Assembly (NCBI RefSeq): GCF_001611275.1
Contig: NZ_CP015080.1
Location: 2,108,001-2,172,000, forward strand
From: Desulfuromonas sp. DDH964
GTDB lineage: Bacteria > Desulfobacterota > Desulfuromonadia > Desulfuromonadales > DDH964
Reading direction: 5' to 3'
Length of the DNA: 64,000 nt
Position numbers and translations under genes: made by a program. Shown here one piece after another: positions 54,252 to 63,250 of this stretch. Every line of letters starts with the position of its first letter. Position 1 is the first letter of the stretch. The notes under the pieces are model-generated. The model was not told the origin of the DNA, made no database searches, and worked only from the letters and a program-made list of their open reading frames with translations.

Positions 54252-57200
54252 TCACAGATACTTTTTCATCACCGCCTCTTTGCGGGCGGGGGCGGCGGCG
54301 ATGATGGCCTGGGCGTCGGCGATCTGTTTTTCCAGGGCTTCGACCTTGGCGACGAATTTCTTCTGTTCAGCCAGGGGCGGGATCGGTACCTTGATGTTCT
54401 TCATCACGGTGGCGTTGATATTGGACTGGTTGATCGACTTGGAAGCCTTGCCCTTGGCCTCAGCTTGGTAGGCCGGGGAGTTCATCATTTTTACCAGAAA
54501 CAGCGGCAGTATCTTGCTGGTGTCTGGCACTACCCGAACCAGGTAGGAGGCAAAACAGTAGTCGCCGTCCAGATCGAAGAGGCCGGTCTTGCCGACATGC
54601 TCGATGCTGTTGGTGCGATTGAAAAGCAAGTCGCCCTTGTTGAGCCGGTACTTGGCGAACTCCTCGGCGCTGATGTCGGCGCACTTCATCGCGCCGTTGT
54701 CCACCATCCGCCCCTGGATGATCTCGTTCATGCGGAAGATTTTGTAGCCGATACCGGCCTCGTTCATCTTTTCGTTCAGGCCATATTGGATGTTGGTGCT
54801 CAGCTTGGCAATTTCGATGCGGGGTGCGGTGGAGGTATAGACAGCTTCAACAGACGAGGCAATTTCATCTAAAGCGGCGGTGACAATATTACGTTGGTTA
54901 GCCAAATCAGCGTCAATCGCCGCGCAGTCGTTAGTCAGGTTTTCCTGAATATCCTTCGGCGGAACGGGCAACTTAACCTCATCAAATGTCTTCATGATGA
55001 TGGCTTTGAACTTGCTGCCGGTAGACTGAGACTTTAGCTGTTCAATTTCGCGTTTCAGGACGTAAAAAATATAGTCGTTGGATAACTCCGTTTTTGAACG
55101 TAAACCATAGCATGACTGGTTGAAGGCCATGGGAGTTGTGAGCTGTGCCATGGCACCAACAGTGCCACGGGCCGAAATAATGATGTCGTTCATCTGAAGG
55201 AGCTTGGTACTACTATCTTTCAGCCCCTCATCAGTAATGCTTTTCTCTGCCGTCGAGACATAGCGGTCAACCGTGCTGAAATCGGCCACACTCAACCAGG
55301 GAATGTCGCCGTTCCAGTACGCTGGGTTTCCGGTGTCAGGCGTACCTCCGCTAATGATTTCCATCAAATCAGAAGCTCTTTTCAGTGGCCACTTGCTGAC
55401 AACTTCAATCTTCTTACTGACGGAGAGAGCTAGTTGTTTTTCAAAAACAACCCGCGAAAAATCCAACATATCCACCAGCCGAGCCGGGTTGGCCACCTCG
55501 CTCAATTCAGCCGGAATAGACCCAAGCGTGCCATCGAAATTCGCGGCAATGTGGCCGCTGAGCTTGGCCGGGTTGGCGCGGGTAAAGCGCATCGGGTTGG
55601 CGTGGTCCGGGCCGTCGTAAAGCGCAGTGACGTGCTTACCGCTGGCGTCTTCGATCAGCTTGATGCCTTCATCCCCCTTGGCGCTGGACCATTCATAGCC
55701 GAGGAACTGTTTGATCTCCTTCGTGCCGGAGGGGCTGCGGATAATCAGCACCGGGTTGGCCTGATCCGAGGCAAGGCAGAAGTGATAGAGCTTGTCGCGC
55801 TCGATGGTCTGCACAAAGCCCAGGTAACGCTTGGCGATCTCCGCCGTTTGCTCGGTCTTGCTCAGGGCCTTAAATTTCTTCTGCTTGCGCAGGTTGACCA
55901 GTTCGGTGCTCTTGTCGAATTTGTCGTGATAAGGCTGGAAATGCTCCTGCGGCTTCCAGCTCCCCTCCATCTCGCCGCGCAACAGGCTCTGGTAGTCCGC
56001 CAGGGGTACATTGACATGGGCGCAATACTGCTCGATCAGGTGGCCGTCCTTGTAGATCGCCTGCTTGCGTTTGCTGGTGGCGCAGCCCTTGAACCATTCC
56101 TCCACCCGCTCGCGGTAGTGCTCGGCGGTATCGGGCTGGGTCGGCTTGCGGCGCAGGAACAGGGTGACGGTGTTGGTGCCGGTCTTGCCGAAGGTGCCGC
56201 TGCCGAATTCGGCGATGGCGACAATATCAAAATACTGCAACAGGATTTCGCGGGCGCGGATGTAGGTGGAGCCGCCGTTGGAGAGGATCGACGAGGGCAG
56301 GATGATGGCGGCTACGCCGCCGCTTTTCAGTAACTGTTTGGCGCGCTCGACAAAGAAGGTTTCGATGCTGTTGGCCGTCTCGGCGTCGTTGATGGTGTCG
56401 GTGAGCGAATAAGCCTTGCGCTCCTCCTCGGGCAGGGTTTCGAGAAAACCGCGCACGCTGTAGGGGGGATTTGCGACCAGCAGGTCGAAATGGCCGTCGC
56501 GGATATCGGGAAAGGCCTCGTGGCTGTTCACCAGGCCGTCGCCGTAGCAGACCTGGATGCCCTGCTGGCCGTACATGAAGGCGGAGACCTTGGCGACCTT
56601 GGAGAGCCGGTATTCCTTTTCGATACCGACCATCGACTTGTGGTACTCGGCCGGATTGACCAAGGGCTTGTGTTGCTCCAGCAGCGGCTGTAGCTGCAAG
56701 GCCAGTTCGGTAAGAAAGTGGCCCGCGCCGCAGGCGTAGTCGATAGCCATGGGCGGCGTGGGGTTGTCGCGCACCAGGCTTTCCAGCGGCAGGCTCATCA
56801 GGATAAAGCGGCAGATCGGCATGGGGGTGAAGAATTGCCCCTCGCTCTGCTTGACACCCTGGTCGAGGAAGCCCTCGAACATGTCGCCGAGAAACTGATT
56901 ATGACCGTTGGGATTGGTCAGGCGGATGTCCTGCCACATCTGCAGGAGCTTCAGCAACACATCGGCATTCTGGTAAAAGAGCCGTTCGTTGTGGACGTCG
57001 ATAAAGGAAAAGTCGTTGTTGGTGAAAAACTTCTGCTGAATGAACAGGTTCCACACCGCCCGCTGCGTGGCGTCCGGGTTCTGGCGGATGAAGCGCAGGG
57101 CATTATTGACGTCGTTCTGGTTGATGTAGGTGATGTCCTCGCCGAGGAACTTGTCCATGCCCGACTGGTAGAGCTGCTGCAGGCGGTCCATCAGGTCGAA

Positions 57201-58097
57201 ATGGCTGTCATAGGCCACGCCCTTCCAGTAAAACTTGAGGTCGTCAGGGTTCTCGATTTCGTCCACCAGTTTGCAGAGAAACAGGTTCACCAGCTTGTCG
57301 AAGGCGTTTTCCCGGCCGGAGACGTTGTGCTGGCGCAGGATGGTGGCGAACTCGTGATATTTCTTCTGCTGGTCCGAGGCGGAAATGGCGTGCAGGTCTG
57401 CGAGGGAATACTTGTCCTTGCCGATTTGATAGGGCTGGATGTTGTCCTCGAAAATCCCCTTGGTGGTGAAGTCGAGCTTGTAGGTATCACGCCAGACCGC
57501 GAAGCGCTCCTTGACATCGGTAACGCTGCGGAAGGTTTTAAAAAGCGGGTTGGCCACCAGGTACTGATCGTTGTCGCGGTGGGCGATGATGTGGCTCTGG
57601 TAACTCAGCTCGGCGTTCTCGAAATCCGAGGTGTAGAGGCAGAGAAACTGGGTCTCGCTGATCTGCTGGGCGTAACTGAATAGCTGGTCGCCGTCCTGCT
57701 GAGTCTTGTTCCAGGCCTTTTTGAACTCAGACCCGGCGGTTTTGCACTCGATGATCAGCAGCGGCTTGCCGAAATTGTCCTTGACGAGAATATCGGCCCG
57801 GCCTCCACTAGCCCCACGCCCCAACTTCCATTTCGGTTCCAGCTCGATGTGTTCCGGTTTGTAGCCTTTTTCCAGCAGACGATGGACACACTCGAATACC
57901 ACAAAGTTCTCATTCGCCGAGAAGTTGCAGGTCTGGCGTTCGTTGACAAGCAGCCCGTCGGACTCTGGGTAATGGATAGTCTGCTTGGTGACATCGACAC
58001 TTAAAAAGGTCGCACCAATGGTCTTGCTGTAAATGGATTTGTTCTTGGCAAAACCGAGGGATGCCAGCAGCGCGTTGAAATTGTCCTGACTGATCAT
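54252..58097 (-). CDS. Single-chain R-M-S enzyme (type IIG / type I-like)
   Basis: A 1281-residue protein that joins all three R-M functions. An N-terminal nuclease domain has GGRADILVKDNFGKPLLIIECKT (Asp near 102, ECK at 117-119). The N6-adenine methylase follows (about 430-700): GQFFTPMPICRFI, DYACGAGHFLTE and FDLLVANPPYSVRGF. A type I S-like specificity region forms the C-terminus with two recognition domains (ISGGTPDTGNPAYWNGDIPW and the LNKGDLLFNRTN part) and helical spacers (IPPLAEQKKFVAKVEALEKQI). The start at 58097 has AAGGA upstream and overlaps the HTH stop. No separate cleavage subunit is encoded. Confidence 0.88.
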   Translation of the reverse strand: MISQDNFNALLASLGFAKNKSIYSKTIGATFLSVDVTKQTIHYPESDGLLVNERQTCNFSANENFVVFECVHRLLEKGYKPEHIELEPKWKLGRGASGGRADILVKDNFGKPLLIIECKTAGSEFKKAWNKTQQDGDQLFSYAQQISETQFLCLYTSDFENAELSYQSHIIAHRDNDQYLVANPLFKTFRSVTDVKERFAVWRDTYKLDFTTKGIFEDNIQPYQIGKDKYSLADLHAISASDQQKKYHEFATILRQHNVSGRENAFDKLVNLFLCKLVDEIENPDDLKFYWKGVAYDSHFDLMDRLQQLYQSGMDKFLGEDITYINQNDVNNALRFIRQNPDATQRAVWNLFIQQKFFTNNDFSFIDVHNERLFYQNADVLLKLLQMWQDIRLTNPNGHNQFLGDMFEGFLDQGVKQSEGQFFTPMPICRFILMSLPLESLVRDNPTPPMAIDYACGAGHFLTELALQLQPLLEQHKPLVNPAEYHKSMVGIEKEYRLSKVAKVSAFMYGQQGIQVCYGDGLVNSHEAFPDIRDGHFDLLVANPPYSVRGFLETLPEEERKAYSLTDTINDAETANSIETFFVERAKQLLKSGGVAAIILPSSILSNGGSTYIRAREILLQYFDIVAIAEFGSGTFGKTGTNTVTLFLRRKPTQPDTAEHYRERVEEWFKGCATSKRKQAIYKDGHLIEQYCAHVNVPLADYQSLLRGEMEGSWKPQEHFQPYHDKFDKSTELVNLRKQKKFKALSKTEQTAEIAKRYLGFVQTIERDKLYHFCLASDQANPVLIIRSPSGTKEIKQFLGYEWSSAKGDEGIKLIEDASGKHVTALYDGPDHANPMRFTRANPAKLSGHIAANFDGTLGSIPAELSEVANPARLVDMLDFSRVVFEKQLALSVSKKIEVVSKWPLKRASDLMEIISGGTPDTGNPAYWNGDIPWLSVADFSTVDRYVSTAEKSITDEGLKDSSTKLLQMNDIIISARGTVGAMAQLTTPMAFNQSCYGLRSKTELSNDYIFYVLKREIEQLKSQSTGSKFKAIIMKTFDEVKLPVPPKDIQENLTNDCAAIDADLANQRNIVTAALDEIASSVEAVYTSTAPRIEIAKLSTNIQYGLNEKMNEAGIGYKIFRMNEIIQGRMVDNGAMKCADISAEEFAKYRLNKGDLLFNRTNSIEHVGKTGLFDLDGDYCFASYLVRVVPDTSKILPLFLVKMMNSPAYQAEAKGKASKSINQSNINATVMKNIKVPIPPLAEQKKFVAKVEALEKQIADAQAIIAAAPARKEAVMKKYL

Positions 58098-58291
58098 TCC
58101 TTGGCTCCCCCCTTGCCGGTCGCGTGCGCCTTCATCCACTGATCGATCTCCTCCCGGTCGAAACGCCACTGGGTGCCGATCTTCGAAGCGGGTATTTCGC
58201 CACGCTGGGCCATGCCGTAGAGCTTGGTCCGGCTCATTTTGATGTAGCTTGCCAGCTCATCAATCGTCAGCCATTTGTCGATTTTATCCAT
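58094..58291 (-). CDS. Small excisionase-type HTH protein, paralogue of 29946-30155
   Basis: A 65-residue protein beginning MDKIDKWLTIDELASYIKMS, with SKIGTQWRFDREEIDQWMK in the second half. It is closely related to the HTH protein of element 1. Its stop overlaps the R-M-S start (ATGA), so it leads that operon. GGTGAG lies upstream. It probably binds in the divergent region between it and the 62-residue gene (58292-58536). Confidence 0.82.
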   Translation of the reverse strand: MDKIDKWLTIDELASYIKMSRTKLYGMAQRGEIPASKIGTQWRFDREEIDQWMKAHATGKGGAKE

Positions 58292-58536
58292 GATCTCACC
58301 GTTCAAAAGAGATTCGTAGTGATAATTTGATAAAGAAAGATAACCTTGGCCACCCATAAAGACAAGAAGAAAACAGGGATATCTGGGGCATTCGCGGGAT
58401 TTTTCCGACACAACCCGCCGCCAGCCGGTAAGTAACCCATCAGAAAGCCAACACGAAAAAATTTCACCCGACGCCCGACACTTTCTCCGTCTCTCCGGTA
58501 AGTAAGGGTATAACACAAAACGAGGAGCGACCGATC

Positions 58537-58725
58537 ATGGACATCAACGACCTGTTTGACGGAATCCTGAAGAGTATCAACCAGTTTGCCGACGAGATCG
58601 CCGAGCAGCGGTTGCAGGAAAAAATGCAGGAAACCGGACGAGGTCCGGAGAATGGGGGGAAGAATGCGGAGAATTTTGAGGCGAAAGAGAAGCGGGGTAT
58701 GACGGATTTCCCGAAAATGGAGTGA
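58537..58725 (+). CDS. Conserved 62-residue element-end protein, copy B
   Basis: Second copy of the small protein at 33076-33264, with five substitutions (for example MKSIN to LKSIN and PKRE to PKME) and an intact frame and ribosome site (GAGGAG). Retention of the frame in both copies supports a real protein. It is divergent from the HTH/R-M operon and is the last gene before ssrA, with which it converges. Confidence 0.72.
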   Translation: MDINDLFDGILKSINQFADEIAEQRLQEKMQETGRGPENGGKNAENFEAKEKRGMTDFPKME

Positions 58726-58789
58726 TCGGGGCGGTAGCTCCGACACCCTGAAAGCGACGTAAGTCGCTAACAATACGCAGAAAAACAAA

Positions 58790-58835
58790 ACCCGTCCAAT
58801 AACCGGACGCGGTTAGTGGACGGGTCTGTCTTTTT
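58790..58835. terminator. Bidirectional terminator between the small gene and ssrA
   Basis: ACCCGTCCA pairs with TGGACGGGT around an inner AACCG/CGGTT stem. A T-run follows on the plus strand, and a T-rich run (TTTTGTTTTT) follows on the minus strand after ssrA. Confidence 0.85.
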
Positions 58836-58839
58836 TAAA

Positions 58840-59193
58840 TGGTGGAGGTGGCGGGAATCGAACCCGCGTCCGAAAATCATCCACGTAAGGCTTCTACATG
58901 CGTAGTTCGTGTTTTGCTTTAACCCTCAAGACTCCCACGAACAGGATTCCCTTCGGGTGAGCCTGCTTTAGTTTCGCTCCCGGACCACAGGCCTTCCGAG
59001 AACTATCCCGCTAAATTGACGTCTTCTACCCTACGCAGGAACTCAGGCAAAAGACGTGACGGCAATTAAGCCGCCAGTGCGTAACGAACGTCGTTGTCGG
59101 CGTTTGTATGTGTGCCAGTTTTTTAACGAGGCCAACTGGCGTCCCCGGCATGCCACCTTCGCTTCCTATTCCCGTCGAAACCTGGGCACCCCC
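58840..59193 (-). ncRNA. ssrA: tmRNA
   Basis: A 354-nt transfer-messenger RNA. The 5' end GGGGGTG pairs with CACCTCC before the encoded ACCA. The 3' tRNA-like part has GGTTCGATTCC. The tag reading frame GCC GAC AAC GAC GTT CGT TAC GCA CTG GCG GCT TAA gives ADNDVRYALAA. The RNA rescues stalled ribosomes with SmpB, encoded 114 bp downstream of the 5' end in chromosomal order. The 3' end is the island's integration site. Confidence 0.95.
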
Positions 59194-59307
59194 TTGAAAT
59201 CAGTTCTGAGTGATGAGCGATGGGTTCCGAGAATTAGCTTTAAGCAATTTCCGAAACCCGCGGAATTTTCTTATTTATCTCATATTCCGAAGAAAAGCGC
59301 AAGGCGC

Positions 59308-59766
59308 TCAGCGGTCGCGGTCCTTGATCACCTTGGCCATCTCCCGTACCGCTTCCTTCTGCTTGAGGGTCTCGCGCTTGTCATGCAGCTTCTTGCCGCG
59401 ACCGACGCCGATCTCGACCTTGACCCGGCTCTCCTTGAGATAGATTTTGGTCGGGACCAGGGTCAGCCCCTTCTGCTCGCTGAAGCGCCAGAGCTTTTCG
59501 ATCTCACTCTTGTGCAGGAGCAGCTTGCGCACCCGGGTCGGGTCGCCGGGATTCTCCCGGTTTCCCTGCTCGTAGGGGCTGATATTCATGTTGTTGATGA
59601 AGACTTCGCCGTCCTTGATGCGACAGAAGGCCTCCTTGAGGTTGACCTTGCCAAGCCGGATCGACTTGACCTCGGTCCCCATGAGCACGATACCAGCCTC
59701 GAAGACCTCGTCGATAAAGTAGTCGTGATACGCCTTCTTGTTGCTGGCGATGATCTTGATGCCCAT
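59308..59766 (-). CDS. smpB: SsrA-binding protein SmpB
   Basis: A 152-residue protein that binds tmRNA and carries it to stalled ribosomes. Family landmarks are [22 protein letters not shown] at the N-terminus, [42 protein letters not shown] and the basic tail [18 protein letters not shown]. The length is standard. It lies upstream of ssrA on the same strand, the usual neighbourhood, with an AT-rich 114-bp gap (59194-59307) that should hold the ssrA promoter. Confidence 0.96.
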   Translation of the reverse strand: MGIKIIASNKKAYHDYFIDEVFEAGIVLMGTEVKSIRLGKVNLKEAFCRIKDGEVFINNMNISPYEQGNRENPGDPTRVRKLLLHKSEIEKLWRFSEQKGLTLVPTKIYLKESRVKVEIGVGRGKKLHDKRETLKQKEAVREMAKVIKDRDR

Positions 59767-59774
59767 GGGGGATA

Positions 59775-60218
59775 TCAGTCTTCCTGGAGAATTTCCACCA
59801 CACGGGGCATGGTGAGATCCCGGGGAATGGCGCGGGAGCCGACCCGGATCAGGACAAAGGAGCCACAGAGAAAGGCGATGCCGATGATGGCCGCCAGCAG
59901 GTCGGGGTCGAGAGGAATCTTTAGATAGCCGCCCAAGAATTTGCCGCTCACCGCGCCAAGGAGGAGAAAGAGGAGCGGCACGATATAGAGGATAAAGGAG
60001 GACTGGAGGAATGTCCGGGAACTGGTGGCCAGTTTTACCCGGTCCCCGACCCTGGCGCCAAGGAGGTTGAGAGCCTCGACCATGCGGCTACGACCGTCGC
60101 TGCCGACCTGGCAGCTCTCCATCGAGGCACAATGGTCACAGAAGCTCTGCTTTTCACAGAGCACCGTGGCGATCCCCTTCCCTTTCAATTCAACGACGCT
60201 GCCGACTTCCTCGATCAT
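59775..60218 (-). CDS. RseC/SoxR-reducing-system family protein
   Basis: A 147-residue inner-membrane protein. The N-terminal soluble part holds a cysteine cluster ([19 protein letters not shown]) around residues 20-38, as in RseC. Two transmembrane helices follow ([20 protein letters not shown] and [18 protein letters not shown]). Members assist SoxR reduction or the Rnf/electron-transfer machinery. It ends 8 bp before smpB, so the two are probably co-transcribed. Confidence 0.85.
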   Translation of the reverse strand: MIEEVGSVVELKGKGIATVLCEKQSFCDHCASMESCQVGSDGRSRMVEALNLLGARVGDRVKLATSSRTFLQSSFILYIVPLLFLLLGAVSGKFLGGYLKIPLDPDLLAAIIGIAFLCGSFVLIRVGSRAIPRDLTMPRVVEILQED

Positions 60219-60298
60219 CGCTTCCTTGCTCCTGATCCGATCTGTCCTGATTGTAGCATGCCCTGGCGAAGCTCCGACAGGGCCGGGATTATAGCCGC

Positions 60299-61573
60299 TC
60301 AGTTTCTGCTTGGCAAGGTTTCCTGACCGTCGAGGTAAAGCTGAAAGAGATCCGCGCCGCAGCCGCTGCAGAGATAATCATACATCTCTCCCATGGCCGG
60401 CGTCGAGGTTGGCCGCAGCGCCTGAAAGTGAGCGCCCCACCCTACTGCCAGAGCGCCCATTTCTCCCTGCAGGTCGAGGGCGTGGCTGCCGCCGAGGATC
60501 GCCATCTCGAGCAGCTGCTGCGGGCTGGCATCGTCGCCGAACCAGCTGCGGGCAAAGGCAAGTTCGTCCCAGATCGACAGCGTTGAGTTGCTGGCGAGGC
60601 TGTCACTTCCCAAGGCCGGCAGAAGGCCGGCGGCCAGGTATTTTGCGAGAGGCGCCCTGCCGACGTCGAGCCGGGCGTTGGAGTGCGGGCAGAGCACCAC
60701 CCGTGCCCCGCTCCTGGCAATGAGCTGAATGTCGCTGTCATCGACCTGCACGCCGTGCACCAGCAATACCCCGGGATGCAGACCGCCAAGCCCCTGAAGG
60801 TAAGCGACGGGCGAAACGCCTGCCGCCGGGGGGAGCAGGTTACCCCAGCCGGCAAGGGGATAAAAACGCTGCGCCAGGGGCCCGCTCAGATCACGGAAAA
60901 ATGCGGATTCTTCTGCAGACTCGGCCAGGTGAATCATGACCGGAACCGACTGCTGGCGACCGAGGTCGAGGCTTTGCCGCAGGTACTCGGCATCGAGGGT
61001 GTAGGGAGAGTGGGGGGAGAGACCATAAGCCGGATGCCCGGGCGGAACTTCACCGAGGATGCGGGTTGCCTCGCTTAGCAACGGCTCGAAGCGGTCCCGG
61101 GTGCGCCCGAGCAGTTCGAGGAAGATCCGCCCCCGCAGGGGAGAACCGGCATAGGCCTGGCGCGCCGGGAAGTGGCTGAGAATGTCGCCGACGGCACCGG
61201 TGCCGGTCTGCAGGGAGCGCCGGATTCCTTCGGCGAGGGAGGTGGTGTAGGCTTCCCTGGGGAGGGTGCGCTTGACCTTCACCACCTTGAGGATCCAGTC
61301 GACAAAATTGGCGGCCGCGCGAGTCTCCCCGGCAGCCGTGGCCCAGTCGGGGAAATTGGTCAGTTCAAGATGGGTATGGGCGTTGATCAGGGGCGGCAGC
61401 AGGATGGCGTCACCGAAATCGGTAACCGCGGCGTCGGGAAACTCTCGCAGCAGCTCCCGGCGGCGACCGACGGCGACCAGGCGCCCGGCACGGACGCAGA
61501 GGGCGCCATCGTCTAGCGGTGGAGCGACCATCGGCAGCAGGGTGCGGGCCAGGAAAAGTCGGGGGCTTTTCAT
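60299..61573 (-). CDS. Amidohydrolase, deaminase type (aminofutalosine/S-adenosylhomocysteine deaminase-like)
   Basis: A 424-residue metal-dependent hydrolase. The metal site is NAHTHLELTNF (HxH near residues 65-67), HLAESAEE with the next histidine, and ALGSDSLASN for the final aspartate. VVLCPHSNARL and DILSHF are family motifs of the TRZ/ATZ deaminases. In Desulfuromonadales such proteins are often in futalosine-pathway menaquinone synthesis or adenosine-derivative deamination; no other gene of that pathway is adjacent, so the substrate is open. It follows the decarboxylase gene by 31 bp. Confidence 0.8.
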   Translation of the reverse strand: MKSPRLFLARTLLPMVAPPLDDGALCVRAGRLVAVGRRRELLREFPDAAVTDFGDAILLPPLINAHTHLELTNFPDWATAAGETRAAANFVDWILKVVKVKRTLPREAYTTSLAEGIRRSLQTGTGAVGDILSHFPARQAYAGSPLRGRIFLELLGRTRDRFEPLLSEATRILGEVPPGHPAYGLSPHSPYTLDAEYLRQSLDLGRQQSVPVMIHLAESAEESAFFRDLSGPLAQRFYPLAGWGNLLPPAAGVSPVAYLQGLGGLHPGVLLVHGVQVDDSDIQLIARSGARVVLCPHSNARLDVGRAPLAKYLAAGLLPALGSDSLASNSTLSIWDELAFARSWFGDDASPQQLLEMAILGGSHALDLQGEMGALAVGWGAHFQALRPTSTPAMGEMYDYLCSGCGADLFQLYLDGQETLPSRN

Positions 61574-61604
61574 CGGTCACCTGAAACCGTAGGACCGATG
61601 GGTC

Positions 61605-63248
61605 CTAGGAGAGGCAGAAGGACTCCAACTGGTCGAGCAGGGACCGAACCTCGGGTTGCTGGACGATCGCGCACTGTTCCTCCAGCACCTCGGAAAGAAT
61701 GGCGTAGGTCGTCAGCGGATTGGCGAGAACGACCCGAAAGACGGTGATCTCTTTGCCGCCATAGGCCGGGACCCGCAGCCGGGTGCGGGAAACAAAGGTC
61801 TTGCCGGCTTCACGCTCGATTTTTTGCACCAGTTGGTTGACCTGGTCGAGGAGCTTGTTGATGCGGCAGCGCTCGGCAGCGGGAGCACCGGCGAGGGCTC
61901 GCTGAAGCGGCTGCGGGCAGTAGCGATAGGTCAGGATATTCAACTCCGGATCGCTGGTCAGTTCAAACTCGGGGTGCTGACGAATCAGGGCGGCAAAGGT
62001 TCGTGCCCGCTCAATCCCCAGGTCGATCAGAAGTTCATACCCCTTGCGGCCGATGATCGAGAGACCGGCGTGGACCAGCATCGCCTTTCCCGGCCGCGAC
62101 CCTTCGAGGGTGTGGCTGCCGAGGTCCTTGGAGCCATGGCGCAGGATGTAGGCCGCATGATGCTCAATGGCGGAGAGGGCGGTCGGGTCCTTGAAGACCA
62201 CCATCCCCGCCCCCATCGGCACATAGAGCTGCTTGTGGGCATCGATCGTCACCGAATCGGCCCGCTCGATGCCGTCAAGCAGCTGCCGATGCCGGCTGGA
62301 AAAGAGGGTCGGTCCGCCCCAGGCGGCGTCGACGTGGAAGTGGCAGCCCAGCTCTGTGGCGAGGTCGGCCATAGCTGCAAGCGGGTCGACATTGCCGGTT
62401 TCCGTCGTCCCGGCAATGCCGACCAGCGCCAGCGGATGAATATTCTCTTCTTCCTGCAGCCGCCGGCACTCCTTGCGCAAAAGATCCAGGTCGATCCGGT
62501 TCTGGTCATCGGTCTCGACCAGGACCAGGTTGTCGCGACCGATGCCGAGCAGGTCGGCGGCTTTGCCCAGAGAATAGTGGCCGCGCTTCGAGACCAGGAT
62601 CGCGACCCCGTCCCAGCCCTTGTATTTGAGGGCCCGGGCGAGCCCTTCGCGGGCAATGCCGTGGAAGGAGCCGTCGGCGGCAAAGAGGCGGTTGCGGGCG
62701 ACCCACAAGGCGGTGACATTGGCGATGGTACCGCCGGAGCAGAAGGCGCCGAGGGCGTGGCGACTGTCATGAATCCAGCGACGGTAGAAGGGATCGTTCC
62801 CCTGGTAGACGAGGCGATGGAGCATCGCCAGCACCTGGCGCTCCAGCGGGGTGAAGGCCTTGGAGGTCTCAACCTTGACCAGGTTCTGGTTCAATGCGGT
62901 CATGATCCGCGACAGCGGCAGCATGAAGTACGGCAGAGCCGAGGTCATATGGCCGATAAAACCGGGAGCCGCGGTATGGACCGACTGGGCGACCAGTTTC
63001 TCCTGCACGAACTCGGTATAGGTGGAAACGAAGGTCGGCTCTTCGGGTATCTGCGAGGAGGAGAAATCGGCCTCGATCTTCTCGAGACTGTGCTCCAGGG
63101 CGACGATGTGGGTCTGGAGGAAGCCGGTCACATCGTCGGTAATCGCCTGGTCGATGGCACCGAGGGTCGAGTCGGGGGCCTCGGGGACCGTGAAGATACG
63201 GTAGAGGTTTTCCAGGGTCGCCCGCGCTGCGTCTCGGTTTTTGGCCAT
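61605..63248 (-). CDS. panP: PLP-dependent group II decarboxylase, PanP-like (aspartate 1-decarboxylase)
   Basis: A 547-residue decarboxylase of the glutamate/aromatic family. The PLP-binding lysine lies in SVTIDAHKQLYVPMGAGM (about residue 335), with HVDAAWGG ahead of it and FCSGGTIANVTALWVAR as the N-terminal cofactor contact. Its start is 2 bp past the panC stop (TGACCATG), so the two are coupled. That context, together with the length, points to PanP, which makes beta-alanine from aspartate for pantothenate; glutamate decarboxylase is the alternative. Confidence 0.8.
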   Translation of the reverse strand: MAKNRDAARATLENLYRIFTVPEAPDSTLGAIDQAITDDVTGFLQTHIVALEHSLEKIEADFSSSQIPEEPTFVSTYTEFVQEKLVAQSVHTAAPGFIGHMTSALPYFMLPLSRIMTALNQNLVKVETSKAFTPLERQVLAMLHRLVYQGNDPFYRRWIHDSRHALGAFCSGGTIANVTALWVARNRLFAADGSFHGIAREGLARALKYKGWDGVAILVSKRGHYSLGKAADLLGIGRDNLVLVETDDQNRIDLDLLRKECRRLQEEENIHPLALVGIAGTTETGNVDPLAAMADLATELGCHFHVDAAWGGPTLFSSRHRQLLDGIERADSVTIDAHKQLYVPMGAGMVVFKDPTALSAIEHHAAYILRHGSKDLGSHTLEGSRPGKAMLVHAGLSIIGRKGYELLIDLGIERARTFAALIRQHPEFELTSDPELNILTYRYCPQPLQRALAGAPAAERCRINKLLDQVNQLVQKIEREAGKTFVSRTRLRVPAYGGKEITVFRVVLANPLTTYAILSEVLEEQCAIVQQPEVRSLLDQLESFCLS

Positions 63249-63250
63249 GG

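Larger units (their letters stand above)
58425..58848 (+). repeat. 424-bp direct repeat, copy B (at ssrA)
   Basis: Ungapped counterpart of 32964-33387. Contents in order: two CGGTAAGTAA motifs (58426 and 58496), the 62-residue gene, its terminator, and TAAATGGTGGAGG, whose last nine bases are the end of the ssrA gene. The island therefore abuts ssrA exactly at its 3' end. Confidence 0.9.
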
